DNA from: Apiospora phragmitis
Taxonomy: Eukaryota > Ascomycota > Sordariomycetes > Amphisphaeriales > Apiosporaceae
Reading direction: 5' to 3'
Assembly (NCBI GenBank): GCA_038363925.1
Contig: JAQQWL010000004.1
Span: 310,001-374,000, forward strand
DNA length: 64,000 nt
This document shows positions 23,014-36,549 of the stretch, piece by piece. A program made the position numbers and the translations under genes. The notes beneath the pieces are model-generated. The model searched no databases. It was not told the origin of the DNA and saw only the letters and a program-made list of their open reading frames with translations. Every line of letters begins with the position of its first letter. Within the stretch, counting starts at the first letter, position 1.

Positions 23014-24958
23014 AGCTAAAGCACCCCTTACGAGCCACCCCCTCACGGGCCACTTTATTAAAATAACGTTACCCCTGTAATTAAAGCCATTTCTACGGCT
23101 AGAATTAGCGTAAATATATTATCTTTCGTTATTTTTAATAATAATATAGTCCTCCGCCTCTATGCTATTATTTTTTATAGCTTTTATAACGTTACGAGGC
23201 CCTCTTAATACTTCGACGTCGTTAACTTCGTTCTTATATACGACCCTACTTTTTAACCTCCGCTTAGCCCGGCGTATATTAGCTATACGAATAAATCGTT
23301 ATTCCGGTGCGATTCTTACTTTTTAACGTATTCTTATAGTTTTTTTATCGAGTTTAGTTTAAAAATAATCGACCTAAGCTTCGAGATACGCGATTTTATT
23401 AACGTTTTAATTTAGGGCTTTATTAACCTTTTTAATAAAGAGCCGTTAAAAGGGTATTTAAAAAATAAAATTCGTAATAATTAATTTTTAATTATTATTT
23501 CGTAATTTTTAATTATTAAAAAGTATTTTAATAAGTATTAAAGTTAATTCGGCGAAGAAATTAGGTATTAATTCTTTTTTAATTATCTTTAATAATTTTA
23601 AACGTACCCGGGTAATTTTTATATTTTTTAAAATAATATATTTTAATAATAACGGCTTCGAGCGATCCCGTAAATAAATTTTAACCGTTTTTTAAACCTT
23701 TTTAATTATAAAAGGAGTTAATACATTAATTTTAAACTAGCGGTATATTTTTAATATATTTATTTTCGTAAGTTTTAATTTAAAGATTATATTTAAGCAC
23801 TTTTTTAAAATAATCTTTAACCTTTTTTTTAATAAGCCGAAAACTCTTATATTTAAAACTTATATTATATAATTATAATATAATTTATAAAAAATTAGTT
23901 ATATTTTATTTAAAAAATAAAGCTATAAAAAATTATTATTTATATATAATTTATAATTATTATAAATTAGGACAACTTATTTATTATTATAACGAAACCG
24001 TATATAAGGGATAAAACTATTTTAAATTTAATTTACAGCTATAATATTATTAATCTACCCTTTAAGCCACGCTTTAAACCGCTAGTTATTTTAAAGATAG
24101 TCGTCTTAGTCTAGAAACCACTAGCTTTAAACGTCGGCCCCTTTAAAAATAATTAGCGGCGGGAGGGGTACTCCATTATAGCTTATATACTTTAGGGTAA
24201 TAATTTATTCCCTTTTTCGACGTCTTTCTTAAGGGCTAGATGGCTGGTGGCTTCGGTAGCTACCTAGTGGTCACCGCTAACGCCTTAGCCGATACCTATT
24301 TCGTCGGTATTATAAAAACGTTTAAAAGGGATATTAGTTAGCTCCGGGGTATTAAATCTATTAAAAAAATGTTAATATTTACTATTATAATTCTATTAAC
24401 CCGGCTATAATTAATTATTTTCGACCTTATAGTTTTAACGAACTTATTTCTAATTAAAAAATAGGTATATTATCGTTATTTTAAAGTATAAAAGGCTTTA
24501 AAAGCGTTTAATATTTATTAAGCTATAAACTTAAACTTAATTAGCGTTAATACGAAGCTTAACTTAGCTTAATTAATAACTTAATATATTAATTCACTTT
24601 TTAAAAATAATAATAAAACCTACTAATTTTTATTAAACTCATTTTTAATAAATATATTAACAAAACGGCGTTAGATATATAATCGAGGGGTTAACTATTT
24701 ACGGGCGAATTCGTAAATAACTACTCCGAGCTTTATATCGCGCACGGCAGCTTATATACGCTTTTAAATATTAAACGAAAATATCGTTATAAAGAGTAAA
24801 AATAAGCGAAAAGAATAAGGGTAATAATAATTTTAAAAAATAAAAAGTAATAATTAAATTAAAAAGTTTTTTAATTAAGATGTACGGTGAAAAGACGCGT
24901 TCGTAAGGTAAAACGCGGTGGCTCGTAACGAGGTAGCCCATAAAGGGGTGCTTTAGCT
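23014..24958 (-). mobile_element. A-family pogo-type transposon copy 2, inside element B
   Basis: A 1945-bp copy closely matching 4875-6808. The left end is AGCTAAAGCACCCC and the right end is GGGGTGCTTTAGCT, flanked by TA (23012-23013 and 24959-24960). The minus strand contains the same RIP-broken DDE transposase. It lies within element B and so inserted after B, which itself inserted after A3. Confidence 0.88.
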
Positions 24959-26381
24959 TACTACTTAGCCGGGAAAGAAACGATCGCGTATTTAAATCAA
25001 TAATATATTAAATAATCGTATCTTTTTCGGAATTTAAAAGCTTTCGAGAATTCATAAGTATTTCGTATCGTATAGGTTAATTATTTCGTCTATACTATAA
25101 AGTTTTTAATAAAACGTAATAAATTAATACAGCTTTTTATACACTTAAAATTAAGTCTTCTTAAAGCGCTTAAAACACTAAAATTATATTACTCTTTTTT
25201 TAAAGTTATAATATTTTCGAACGTAAAAAAATATAAAAAAAAGTTAAGGCTATAAGGAAATTTATAAAAGTAGGACATTTATTTATATAAGATATTTACT
25301 TATAAGATACGTTAGTTTATAAAAACTAAGCTATATTTTATTAATAAAATAAAGCTATAAAAAATCTTTATTTATATATAAATTATAGCCGTTATAAATT
25401 AAAATAACTTATTTATTATCGTAACGAAACTAAATATAAAGAATAAAAGTATTTTAAATTTAATCTAATACTATGAGATTATTAGTCCACCTTTTAAGCG
25501 ATACTTTAAACCGCTAGTCATTTTAAAGATAGCTATCTTAGTCTAGAAACTACTAGCTTTAGACGTCGGCCTATTTAAAAATAATTAGCGGCGAGAGGGC
25601 TACCCTATTATAGCTTATATATTCTAGGGTAGTAATCTATTCCTCTTTTTCAACGTTTTTTTTAAAAGCTAGATAGCTAATAGTTTTAATAATTACTTAA
25701 TAATTACCGTTAACGCCTTAATCGATACTTATTTCGTTAATATTATAAAAGCGTTTAAAAGAGATATTAACTAACTTTAAAGTATTAAGTTTATTAAAAA
25801 AGATATTAATATTAATAATAATTACTTTATTAACGCGGTTATAATTAATTATTTTAAATTTAATAATTTTAATAAATTTATTTTTAATTAAAAATTAAAT
25901 ATATTAATATTACTTTAATATATAAAACGCTTTAAAAGCGTTTAATATTTATTAAGCTATATATTTAAACTTAATAAATATTAACGCGAAGCTTAGTTTA
26001 GCTTAACCGATAGCTTAATTTATTAATTAAGTTTTAAAAAATAATAATAATACCTGCCAGTCTTTATTTAACTCTTATCGCGTCGGTATACCGGCTAGGC
26101 GCCGCATAACGTAAGATCGGTTAGTATCCTATTTACGAACGGCTTCGCGAATACCTAGTCCGAGCTTTACGTCACGTATCGCAGCTTACGCGCGTCTTTA
26201 AGTATTAAACGATAATATAAAGAAATAACTAAAAAAAACGAATAAAATAATAATAATATATATAATTAAATAGTAAAGGTAATAAAAGAAATCTATATTA
26301 TTATCTAAGGGTTCAACGCGTTTATAAAGCGAAACGCGGTAGTCCGTAAAGGGGTGGTCCGTGGAGGGGTGCTTTAGCTTA

Positions 26382-26643
26382 CACTGCAGTTGAGTGTCCA
26401 AGAGAGGCTCTCGAGGTAACCCCAGAGGATAAAGTTGTAGGCCATGGTCGATGTTTCAACTCACTACTTCGCGAGAGGCATGCACGTGTGGGAGCTCTGG
26501 CAGCTTATAAGCAGCAACTAATCAATTAAATCAACTACCTATGTAATAATATATGTTCTACAGCAACTGTTCATGTCAAAACAAAAAGGAACGGACGGCC
26601 CCCAAAAAGGAGCCCACGCCATACAACGGCAGACAGCCCAAGC
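26382..26643. other. transition from RIP block to gene space
   Basis: Base composition returns to normal immediately after the TA at 26380-26381. This holds the 3' flank of the DUF3638 gene; no other feature is seen. Confidence 0.5.
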
Positions 26644-29600
26644 TCAGTGCTTCTTGTCTGCCTCCTCGTACTCAATCTCTTCATGTTCCTCATCATCCCG
26701 AAGTTCGGCTTCCGCATCGTAGTTTCCGACATCCATCTCCTCGTCATGTGGTTCTTGCCGATCATGGGAGGGTACAGGGGCTCCCAGGTGGTCGACCGGT
26801 CGGGCGGCAGCCGAGACTGGCGCAAACAGCGCCGAGGTGACGCCGGCGCCCTCCCGAGCTCGCTGGAAGAAGGGCAGATCCGCATGGAGCGGCTTCCCGC
26901 TCGCGATGAAGCCCATGGGGCTGTGGGCGATGTCTTGGCCCCGGCGGCGGACTGACAACCATTCTCGAGTGAAGGTGAACGGCTTCGAAGTGAACCCATT
27001 CGTCTCGTGGTTGGAATTTGCGCGTGGAAGATCAATGCCACTGATTCTAGACTCGGCCGTGCCGTCTAGAGCTTGAACTGACGATGCCTCGGTCGAGCTC
27101 TCGGCTGGAGACGTCGTAGTATTATGCTCAGTCGTCAAGTCAAGCTCATCCTTGGTGACCATGCTCTCATCGATGCCCAGCACACTGCAGACTGAGGGAT
27201 ATTCATCCCAGTCAAAGTAGAGTCTCCCAGCAAATAGGCCGAGTTCTACCACAAGGTCCGGAGGTGCAGTCCAGCCTTCAGGCAGTACAGGTATGCTGAA
27301 GAACTTGAGCGAGTTGAAGCCAACCATACGTCTCGTCACTGGCGCGGTGTAGGTGAGAAGGTAGGTGGGGAGCTCTCCACCTCGAAGCATGAGTATGAGA
27401 TCCTCTGCCTCTTCAGGTGTGACCACCACAGCGCTATCCGGCGAAGGTGAATACAGAACCCACTGCACGGGTCTTAAGAACTGGTCGCTGTAAGACTCTA
27501 TAACAACCTTGACCGTCTTCTCGAATTCTCCCGACAGGAATAATGGGAAGCCGGCATGATCTCGGTGTACTCTGTATTTCCGTCCAAGTTCGGTCTCGAG
27601 ACAGAGCACGGAACATTGGCACAAACCAATCCGAGCCTCCAGGTATACGACCAGTTCTGGCGTAGATGTCCAAGTCCCGATGAAGTCCTGGAAACTTGTA
27701 AGGAGCACAGGGTGGTGGGCGCTTCACCTGTCGGACTAGCTCGATTTCGTACTCGGTCTCCCTCTCCTGCTCGACCTCCTGCAACGCGGAAGCGTGCACT
27801 GCAGCGCCCGTGTCTTGAAACCCTTTTCGACGAGTCTCCAAGTCTCTCACATGTGGTGCCAGACTTGATCCCCCTGAGCCGTGACGGCAGTTGACTTTGC
27901 CTTCTTTTGTGGTCCATACAATTGCTGTAACGTTTGACGTTCATTTTGTTTAATGGAAGCGACATAGTCGTTTCGCTCGTCGTCATCATCCACGAAATGT
28001 GGATAATCCAGCTCAGCCTGCTTGCGGTGGCAATAATCGGTTCCTTGCGCGTAATACAATGGTTGTAGCGCTTCGATGCCATTACACGTGTTGGCAATCA
28101 GCCACTGCAGTACATCTGGTGATTGGATAAGCTCGTGGTCCTTTTTCTTGCATATATCGCGGATGCTCCGGTCGACCTCGGGTGTAGCATAAAAGGTTAC
28201 CAACTGAGTCGTGCCAAGCTGACGCAATCTCATGGCAGCTTGAACAGTTGTATCCTTCGATTGCCCAATACCCAATGTCAACGCAGCTCGAGCGTTGGGG
28301 GCGAACTTGAGATCCGTCCCGCGTGTATGAACCTCATCCAGGTAAACAAGCACATCGTCAAGATTGTCGGCGTAGGGAGTGGCGAGTAGAGGTGTCTTCG
28401 CGCCCTGTTTGGAAACGATCATTGGCTTGTCCCCTTCGAAGTAGAGAGCGACGCTGGCAACTGTGTCAACTCTCAACCATGTAGTTGCCAACGTGTAGTT
28501 ATCCATCTCTAGGATACTGGCACCAGCATCGATGAGGATTCGATACCCGTGCCTGCTGAGCATGCATAGGAAATCGACTTCTGAAAGCCGATTTCCTTTC
28601 CAATCTGCGATTTTGAAGTACTTTCTGGACCTTTGCTGCAAAAGATAGGTAAGGACTTCCGCGTTGGTATGAGACAGGGGTTCCAAATCCTCCTGTTTGA
28701 TGTTGAGCGGAAGAAGGTTCTTATTGTCATTTGTGCCTGAGAATCCAGTTGTGCCCTTGAATCGTACGCTCTCGCCAACTCCTGATCGGGATGCTGTGAG
28801 TGGGAGATCCCATCCATTGCTCTGGATCTTGACCTTGAACTGTTTGGCGTGGCGAGGAAAGACAAAGGTGTTGAGGTAATAGTCGATGACGGGAACGCGG
28901 TAGCGAACGCAGGACCAGATCTGGAAAAGTTGCTGTGGATCGTCAACATTCAGACTTTGCCAGTCTCGAAGATATTCCGGTAATCGTTCGTCAATCCACT
29001 TTTCGTACAGGCTGGCTGGATCGTCAGACTTGAGAACTTGTTCAATAGCCTCGCGAGTCTGGCTCTGACTGAGACCGCCGTGGTAAAAGGACAAGCAGGT
29101 AACTGTTAGATATGTCATTCATGAAGTCAGTTTATCTTCACACCAAGAGGGTAGGGCGGTGTCATTGCATCACTCACGTAGTATTGCTACATCACAGTGG
29201 CCATATTCCGACTGTTCACTCGGTACACCTTTGGCGAGATACGGGACGGCGATCGGGTCCCTTTCTGGGTGCAGTCCATATTCCACATTCCATCGCTTCC
29301 GAAGGGTCGAGATCAGGATCCGTTGGCATAGCAAGCCTCTGAGGAGGTAGACAGTTTGCCGGATGTGAACTTGGTCAGGGCAAAGTTTGTTGATTCGGTC
29401 GATGGACGCTGGTCGCATCTTCCCGCCGGGAGAGAAATTCTCGGATGGCAAGTTTGTCCTGTGGGTCAAGTGACTCCACAGGCAGGATGCTCATCCGTCC
29501 TTGTAGGATGTCATTGCGCAAGCGAAGAACTAGTTCTTCGCCTACATCCGACCGTAACAGATATATGCGCAGAGGGAAGCCTCCTTGCGGCCGTCTAACA

Positions 29601-32600
29601 ACCTGTACGGACTGGGAAAACGTCTTCTCGAGACTCCAGAGGTGCATGTCCACCAAAGCAAGGACAGCTTCTATCACCAACCACCGTGTTGGATGACCAT
29701 CGACTGAATAGAGACTGCCTGAAGGATATATAAGCTGTGTCCTGGTGGCGAGAATATGGTCGCTCTCGTCCATTATGTCTCGTGACGTTGCGTTCAACCA
29801 TCCCTGTGTTCTTAACATAACATTTGCTTCTGGAACTCTTTGATCGAGCAGTCGCTGCTGCCCGCTCAGCATGAAAGACAGGTTGTGTTCTGGGACACAG
29901 AGCATTATACCACTATGCTTCTGAATATCGCGATGCAATGAGTGGTATAGCTTTATGTTATCTTCTTTGGTTGATGTTCGACGCGAAAAGGGAATGTGGC
30001 GGACTTGTCGACCGAGCAGGCTGCCAACGCTGGTAGATAGAAGCTGGGCAGTTTGCTGAAGAAGGGCCTTGGGTACGATAATCCTCACCAGGTTCTTGGT
30101 ATCTGCAAGCATTGTGGCGACCATAGGAATGACACAAGAGGTCTTCCCTTGGCCCATGTTCATTTTGCAAAACGCTATTTCCAGCTTCCGGGGTGGCGAT
30201 GGCTCGAGCAACGTCGACCTGCGTTTCGCGAATCAAGATCTCCGACTCAATTTCCAGTAACAACCAGTCGGTGTGTTCGTAGGGAGACCAATTCGTATGG
30301 CCCAAGTTTTTCTTTTCCTCTTCAAGGCGGGATTTCTGCATGGCTCGTTCATACTTCGCAATCCGCTTGCCTCGCTGTAAAGCAGTGATTGCCAGTCCCA
30401 TGTTCACAAGACTCTCTTTCATCCCAGATCCGAACGACACATTAGAAGTTGAACGAAGTTGCTCGAGGAGCGTGATAGGCGTCACTATCGGCCAAAGTCG
30501 ACCTTGAGTGAGCCACTGGATTTGTTCCATCGTCATGGATTGACTGGGCTGGTGTACAGGGTATCAATGGAATGGAATCGCTGGCTGATGGAGCTCTTGA
30601 TCTGACTAATATGCGGTAGTTTCTTGACGTCTATAGCGGTCACTGTCTCTTTGTACTGATGGGATTTCAGAGCCTTGACACTGCTTCGAAGGTCTTTTGC
30701 GTAACCCCTCGAAATGGTTGACTGATTGTTAATGCTTCGGATGATCTGTTCCAGCTCTTCGATGGCTGGGTTTCGTTCCTTTACCGCGGATTTCAGTTCG
30801 TGAAGCGCGGGTTTCCCTGGCTGGGTTACTGAATTGCTTTCTTGTAGTGTGGACATGACAGATTGGACAATATGATCAGGTTGAACTAGCGCACTCGAGG
30901 CTGCCGTCTTCATCAGGTCACCGCCGAGTTGGGGTAGAGCGTATTGCTTAACAGGCCTGGCAAACAACTCAGTTGTGACAAAACGTCTTCTCGGGCTGGC
31001 GCTGTCCGCGAACCTCGCACCAAGTAGCTTCTGCACACTCTCAAGATGTACCACAAAGAAATGGTTCTCGTGCAATCTCTGCCAGTCAGCAACTATGGCC
31101 TCGAGAGCCAGATCTACATCTACCAGGCTGACCACTTCCAGCCCATCAATCGTAGGACTCGGACACGGCCATTGTCGAAGAAGATGCTCGGCAAATGATA
31201 TGCACTCTCGGTTCGCCTTCTCCTCATGAAGTGCTCGGGCTTGAAAAAGCTGTCTCCTGGCCTTTGCGCTGGCAAATTCCATCAGAGGTAAGTCTTCTGG
31301 ACCGGACGTCTTGAACGGTTCAATCGCTTTTAACAAGCTTTCAACTGTGGGAAGTTGACCTGGGCGCAAGTTCCTGTACTCTGTGGCTAGTGGGTAGTCA
31401 AGATATCGCAGCTCTTCGAATAGGAAAAATGCAGCGACTGTCCGTATCAGTGCGGTAGGTGCGTTGAAGCGGAAGGAGATGGTTGCCAACAGGAACATGA
31501 CTTCAAATTCGCATCTTGATCGTCGTACATGGTTGACCAAGGGTCCCCAAACCTTGCAGACGTTGATGTCAAGCCGTTCACTGAGAGTGAGCTGCTCAAA
31601 CTCCTCTGAGTAGCCTTGGATAGAAGCGCATTGTGCCAAGGCGGCAGCAAGATTCTGCACAGTAGCCATCATCGGACGTCTTGCCTTGATGGACTCCACT
31701 ATTCCGTACACGTTGTTGTGCTTGACGCTCGTATCGCTGGGGTATCGCGGGATCTATATTGCAGGTCATCAAAATGTTTGGGCTGTGGGAGTGACTCAAT
31801 CGATCGTTGATGGAGTTGCCGTCGTAGTAATGCTCGTTTCGACAAGTGAGGATCGTCGGAAAGTGGGCTTTCGGGTATCTCCATGTTCTTCAGAGGGCTG
31901 AAGACACCTAGTTTCACCGACTTTTGGAGTATGACCTCAACAAGGGGCCGGAAAGCATCATGTTGATTTGAAACAGGATACCGCGTGTCCCAGTGCTCGC
32001 GTTTCAATGATCTTTTATCTTCCGGATACCACTCGCGCCGAGGGGATAATCTGGCAAGAGATTGTAGGATCAGAACTGGTAGCCCGCCAAGTGAGGTCCA
32101 TGGTTGACTGACACCTGATACCAAAAGGTCCAATGCCTCTTCTGTGCCAGTTCTGCCAGTGAGAGGGTCAGCCTGATAGCCACATGAGGTGAAAGCGTGG
32201 ATTTCAGCCTTTTTGTATATCATCGTAGGCTCACTTGCGCATTCCAGCCGTCCCAGTGTATCGTTTATCGAGTATTTCAGGTAATACACATACGTCATAC
32301 TCGATGGTTTCACGAGTACTTGGACGTGGCATCCTCGTTTCACGACATCCAGGTCCCCCAGTGGCATGAGGATTGATCGCTGGGCTGGATCTTGAGGGTC
32401 CTTACAGACGAGCTTGCTGTCGAAACCGTACCAGGTGCCAGCATCCTGGTTTGTATCAATCTCGATTCGAAGCTGGGTGGACTGTAGTCTCTGATACTTG
32501 TTAACCCAGAATCTGATGTTCATCCTCTTCAGGTCAATCGTAACTGGAAACTGCTCAGGTTGGTAGAGTGTGAGGTGCTGACGCGATTCGAATCCATGGA

Positions 32601-35600
32601 AAATGCGAGCAAAACGACCGAACAAATGAGAATATGGATCTACCAAATTCTCTCTTGTGCCATTATGAGACTTCTTTATTGAAGATATCACGCGGCTGCA
32701 GGTCCAGCTGTTCATGTCGAGCGTCCAGTTGCGTAATTGGCTGACCCAGGCACTCGTACGTGGCCGGATTTCCATTTGGCGTGTCTTGATGTTCAGCCAG
32801 TGGATGCAGTCGTCCACGAGCGACGCGGGAAGGTCAATGCTGTTACCCTGCTGGAACACCTCCTGGGGATGTATTCCAGTACAGTGTGCAATTTGGTGAT
32901 TCGAACAACCGTTGATCCATTATGATCATATCCGATGTGAGTTCGCCACCCATCCACTTGGACACAGAGAGCTATGGGAGAAACGGTTAGTCAAATGGGC
33001 GGCTGGTTATTCAGAGGGGCGAAATAATGGACCGAATAGAGCGGCTTAAACGTGCAATAGGATATTGCTTACTGTACGACATCCCGGTGCTGTTGGATGG
33101 GAACTTCATGAGACTTTGATTTCCGAATAAGTTGGCCAAAATCGCCGAACTCTTCTCGTCGGTCGGTAATCTCTGTGTATATCTCGAGTCAGTGGCATGA
33201 GCTTACAGTAATGGAGTGATATACTGACCCCTAGTGGCTGGCCATCCACCAATAACGACCCATGGACGAAGTTGTAGTTGACGACTTGAAAGACTTGTGC
33301 TCCCTTGTCTCGCAGATGAAGCACACATTCGTCTCCATCAACATCAAACTCCTCAACCTCCTGGGACTCCGATGCGGGCCAGGTCGTATGAAGGGACTGA
33401 ACGAAGTTTTGACCCTGATCCGATACCAAAAGAGATCGCAGTCTATCGCGCACTCCGTGCATTAGTCTCAAATCCCTGAGTATGTGATTGCGAGCCATCC
33501 TTGGTAGCTCTTGAACTTTCTCGGGGATATTGTCATGAACCACAATACATGCTTCAAAGAAAGCTGTTATGACGAAGGCCGGCGGCTGCTCAACCTCCAG
33601 TAGCTTGAAGCAAGCTCGTTTGCAAAGCAAGGCGGCCAGCAGGAGATAGTACTGGCAATTTTTGGCCGATTTCGAATCTGATGCTTGGTATGCTTCCGCT
33701 CTCAGTTTCCGTACCCACAGTGTCGTGACTTCTCTGCATCGGTCTAGTATCGCAAGGGCTGTCTCGGTATGTTCGCGGGTCAATTCGGTCAGCCGAAGCA
33801 CGATTGTGAGGATGGTTTCCATCACGTTCGTCTCTCTCCAATTGGAGGCAATGCATTCTAGCTTCAACTGGGTCTGGTTCAACAGACCGACACAAAACGA
33901 GACGTCCGAGAAAATGGAGTGCGCAATGCCACGAGGGTCGCGTGTGTCGCTTGAATGCCCCAGTTGCAAGGATATGTAGCTGACCAGCAAAACAACTGAC
34001 TCGGTTGAGAAGTTTAAGCTAGATGATGCCAGCTCTGTCAAGAGCGTAACCCATCTTCTAGCCTTTCCCGACATCAAGAACTGGAAAGCCATGTATTCGT
34101 GCACATTGAGGCCTGGAGGGCATGAGGACTGGCTTCCTACGATCTCATAAGAAGATGGGCCTCCTCCGATGTTGTCAAAACTTAGACTATCCAGGAGAGA
34201 TGCAAATGGAGAATCCTTCGGAAGGAGTAGGCGGCACTGATGTCCGAAACTCGGTCTCAACCTTTTCCATCCTGGCCAGGACTTCGAAGTGCGATCGTGA
34301 TAGCTGTATGATAACGCATTGGGTCTGAATATCTGACTCTGATCAACAGGGAATTGTTGGGATGCGTAGTGGGTGCCCAGGAATGACTTCGTTGTCGACG
34401 CAAGAGATACGCTACCATTGGAGATGTGGTATTTCGCGAGCTCGCTGTAATCTCTCAACTCTTTCCTAGGTTCAACGCTTGGTTCCAGACTCTGCACGCC
34501 AAACTTAATTGCGATAGCCCAGGTCGTATCTCTGTACGCTGCAAAAGCTTCTGGACATGCTAGTTCGAAAATGACAACTTTCTTCATCACTTCGCCTGCT
34601 GGTAGAGGGTCCTCAAATATGCGTATTCTCATGCGTTGCCTCTCCCTCGTGAGGAAACACTTGTTGCAGTGGCGGTTGTTGTGTATTGTCTGGTTGCTAT
34701 AAGTGTCCTGCATGTAAAGACACGCCGTTCTCTTCGATTTCCCGCGAGAGCGTATGATATTTCTCAGTCTTCACATGCAACTCATGCTTCTTCTCTTGTC
34801 GCCCTTCTTCGGCAGCGATCTCAATGGCGGCCGCCAAGTCTTGAAGCTGAGAAGATTCTCCAGATTCATTGTAATATCTCTCGGCAAAGCACCCCTTCAC
34901 TGGATCATCGAATATCGTCATGTAGTCGTCTTGGCAGGTCTTTATGCGCTCTTGGATGTATCGTTCGATCGTTCGAGCCCGAACCATATCCTCGAGTAGA
35001 GGAAGATGAAGAACTTCGAGCATGCGGGAGGAGAAAAGAGGGTGATAGTCCTTCAGCAATGGATACTGGAGGCAAGCAGCTTTGTCCAATTCCATCCAGG
35101 CTTGCATTATGCTCAGCAGCATCATGGATTTCTGTTCAGCATTGTCGTCGTAGTGGCTGCTCACTCGGTCCATGTACTTCTCGATGAGTGACTGCTGCAT
35201 TAACACTGGAGATTCCGGGTTCAGTACATCATATGCCTGGTTCATTTCCTTCTCACTCTGGAATAGAGGAAAATACGTCTCAGCCATACTTTGCATCTGT
35301 GTCTTCCGCATGGGCTTGCGTGTCTCAAGCCATTTGCGTTCGGGCCGAGTGATAGTTTTGAATCTGCTACACGCGTTTTCCAGATATTGACGACTGGAAT
35401 GCATTTGCAGGACGAGATCAGAGTCTTGCGCTCGACGGGGAAGCACCGGTATGATTTTGGTCCGGCCGTGCTTCTCACTATGCCACATCAACTCAATCTG
35501 GCCTGTGGTTTCCTGTGTTGTGCTGCGAATACTCGTTGACACAGCTTTCAAGAGCGGGCCAACAAGTCTTTGGACGTCTGCCGAAACTCCCGTCATATCG

Positions 35601-36549
35601 CCCTCGAGCTTGAAGAGACGCCGGCATAGCTTTGTGACAAGAAACGACTGATTCTCAAAGCTGACTGTACCCTTGGACTCCTCGAGGAACAACTCCAGCA
35701 GAGTGGATATCAAGAGCTTGTAATGGAGCCTGCCAACTTCCTCGCCGACGACCATGGATAAGTATCGGGCCAGGGCCACTTTTAAAACCAGCAAATAAGG
35801 AAGTCGCCGGAATGGGATTTCAGTGTTGTTCCAACAAACATCATCGCGAACTCGCTTTCGCAGAAGCTTGGGCGCGATGCGGGTGCCGTTGGCTTCCAGT
35901 ATGGCGGCAAGAAGAGAAGTGATGATAGACGGATCCCGGGTTTCGCGGTTCTCCCAGACTGCCGCCCCTGCCTTGGTGGCAAACTCGAAGTTCTTAGCAG
36001 ACTCGATGGATGCTTGCTCGAGGAAACCCGCAATTGTGCCGAGGAACGCTTCATCCATAAGCAAGTCTGTCGGAATTCGGACCGCAATGCCGGGAAAGTC
36101 CCATTGAAGGGCGCCTTTTGAAGCCAGTACATCCTCTCGTTTGGCGGACGCCTCGAACATCTCAAACACGACAGACTGATTGCCGATACATTTGTGCATC
36201 AGGATTGCTGCATTCTGAGCTGCGACGTAGAGAATGGAGGAATTTTCCCTCTGTAGCAAACAGACGCAATTGAGATTGAAGCCGGGACCGCTCTAATCGG
36301 CCAGCTGGGTTGGTGACTTTCGATGTTGCCTCCAAAGTATGACGGATATCCTGCCAAACCGAGGAGTCGCCGTTCGTGTGGTCTTGCATCCGACGCGATG
36401 CGACGATGATCCGATCCACCAGAGCGGCCTCCAGCTTGGGATAATTGCGTCTTCCTGTTGCGGCAGTTGGATAGGAATGCTAGATGGTTGAATAACGACT
36501 GCATTAGTCGCTCTCGTGCCCGTTGGGCCTTTTCCTTGTTACTTTCCAT
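26644..36549 (-). CDS. giant DUF6606/DUF3638/DUF3645 protein, many frameshifts
   Basis: Successive minus-strand open stretches line up with one family of very large (about 3000-residue) fungal proteins. N-terminus from 36549: MESNKEKAQRARERL then FNHLAFL (DUF6606). In the middle is a P-loop MNMGQGKTSCVIPM (30138-30166), in DUF3638. DUF3645 has GFSGTNDNKNLLPL (near 28710). The C-terminus includes ALQEVEQERE, KFPGLHRDL and APVTRRMVGFN. Databases sometimes call it a ubiquitinyl hydrolase; no catalytic Cys/His was identified here, so the role is unproven. Introns with good sites: 33171-33228, 32972-33072, 29103-29177. Besides these, roughly ten single-base frame breaks occur (near 36460, 36250, 34705, 32865, 31745, 30535, 30165, 29410, 27850, 27600). 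Between them the frames are free of stops. It is either a recent pseudogene or a locus with assembly indels. Confidence 0.85.

Larger units (their letters stand above)
21505..25312 (-). mobile_element. pogo/Fot1-type DNA transposon B, split by A copy 2
   Basis: The terminal inverted repeats begin ACGTATCTTATAAGCGAATA on the left and, as reverse complement of the right end, ACGTATCTTATAAGTAAATA. Similarity extends to about 40 bases. TA flanks both ends (21503-21504 and 25313-25314). It is inserted in A3. Without the nested A copy the element is about 1.86 kb, the usual size of Fot1-like elements. Confidence 0.87.
14293..26379 (-). mobile_element. A-family pogo-type transposon copy 3, split by two nested insertions
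   Basis: The left end is at 14293 (AGCTAACGCACCCTCCACGG) and the right end at 26379 (reverse complement AGCTAAAGCACCCCTCCACG). Both carry a following GACCACCCCTT block that distinguishes this copy from the other two. TA flanks both sides (14291-14292 and 26380-26381). The element body appears in three pieces: 14293-14350, 20700-21504 and 25313-26379, which together align in order with the 1.9-kb copy at 4875-6808. The gaps are the copia-type array (14351-20699) and element B (21505-25312). The transposase would read on the minus strand and is RIP-destroyed. Confidence 0.83.

Noticed and set aside
26198..26401. Minus-strand ORF spanning the right end of A3
   Set aside because: Crosses the transposon terminus and is AT-biased noise.
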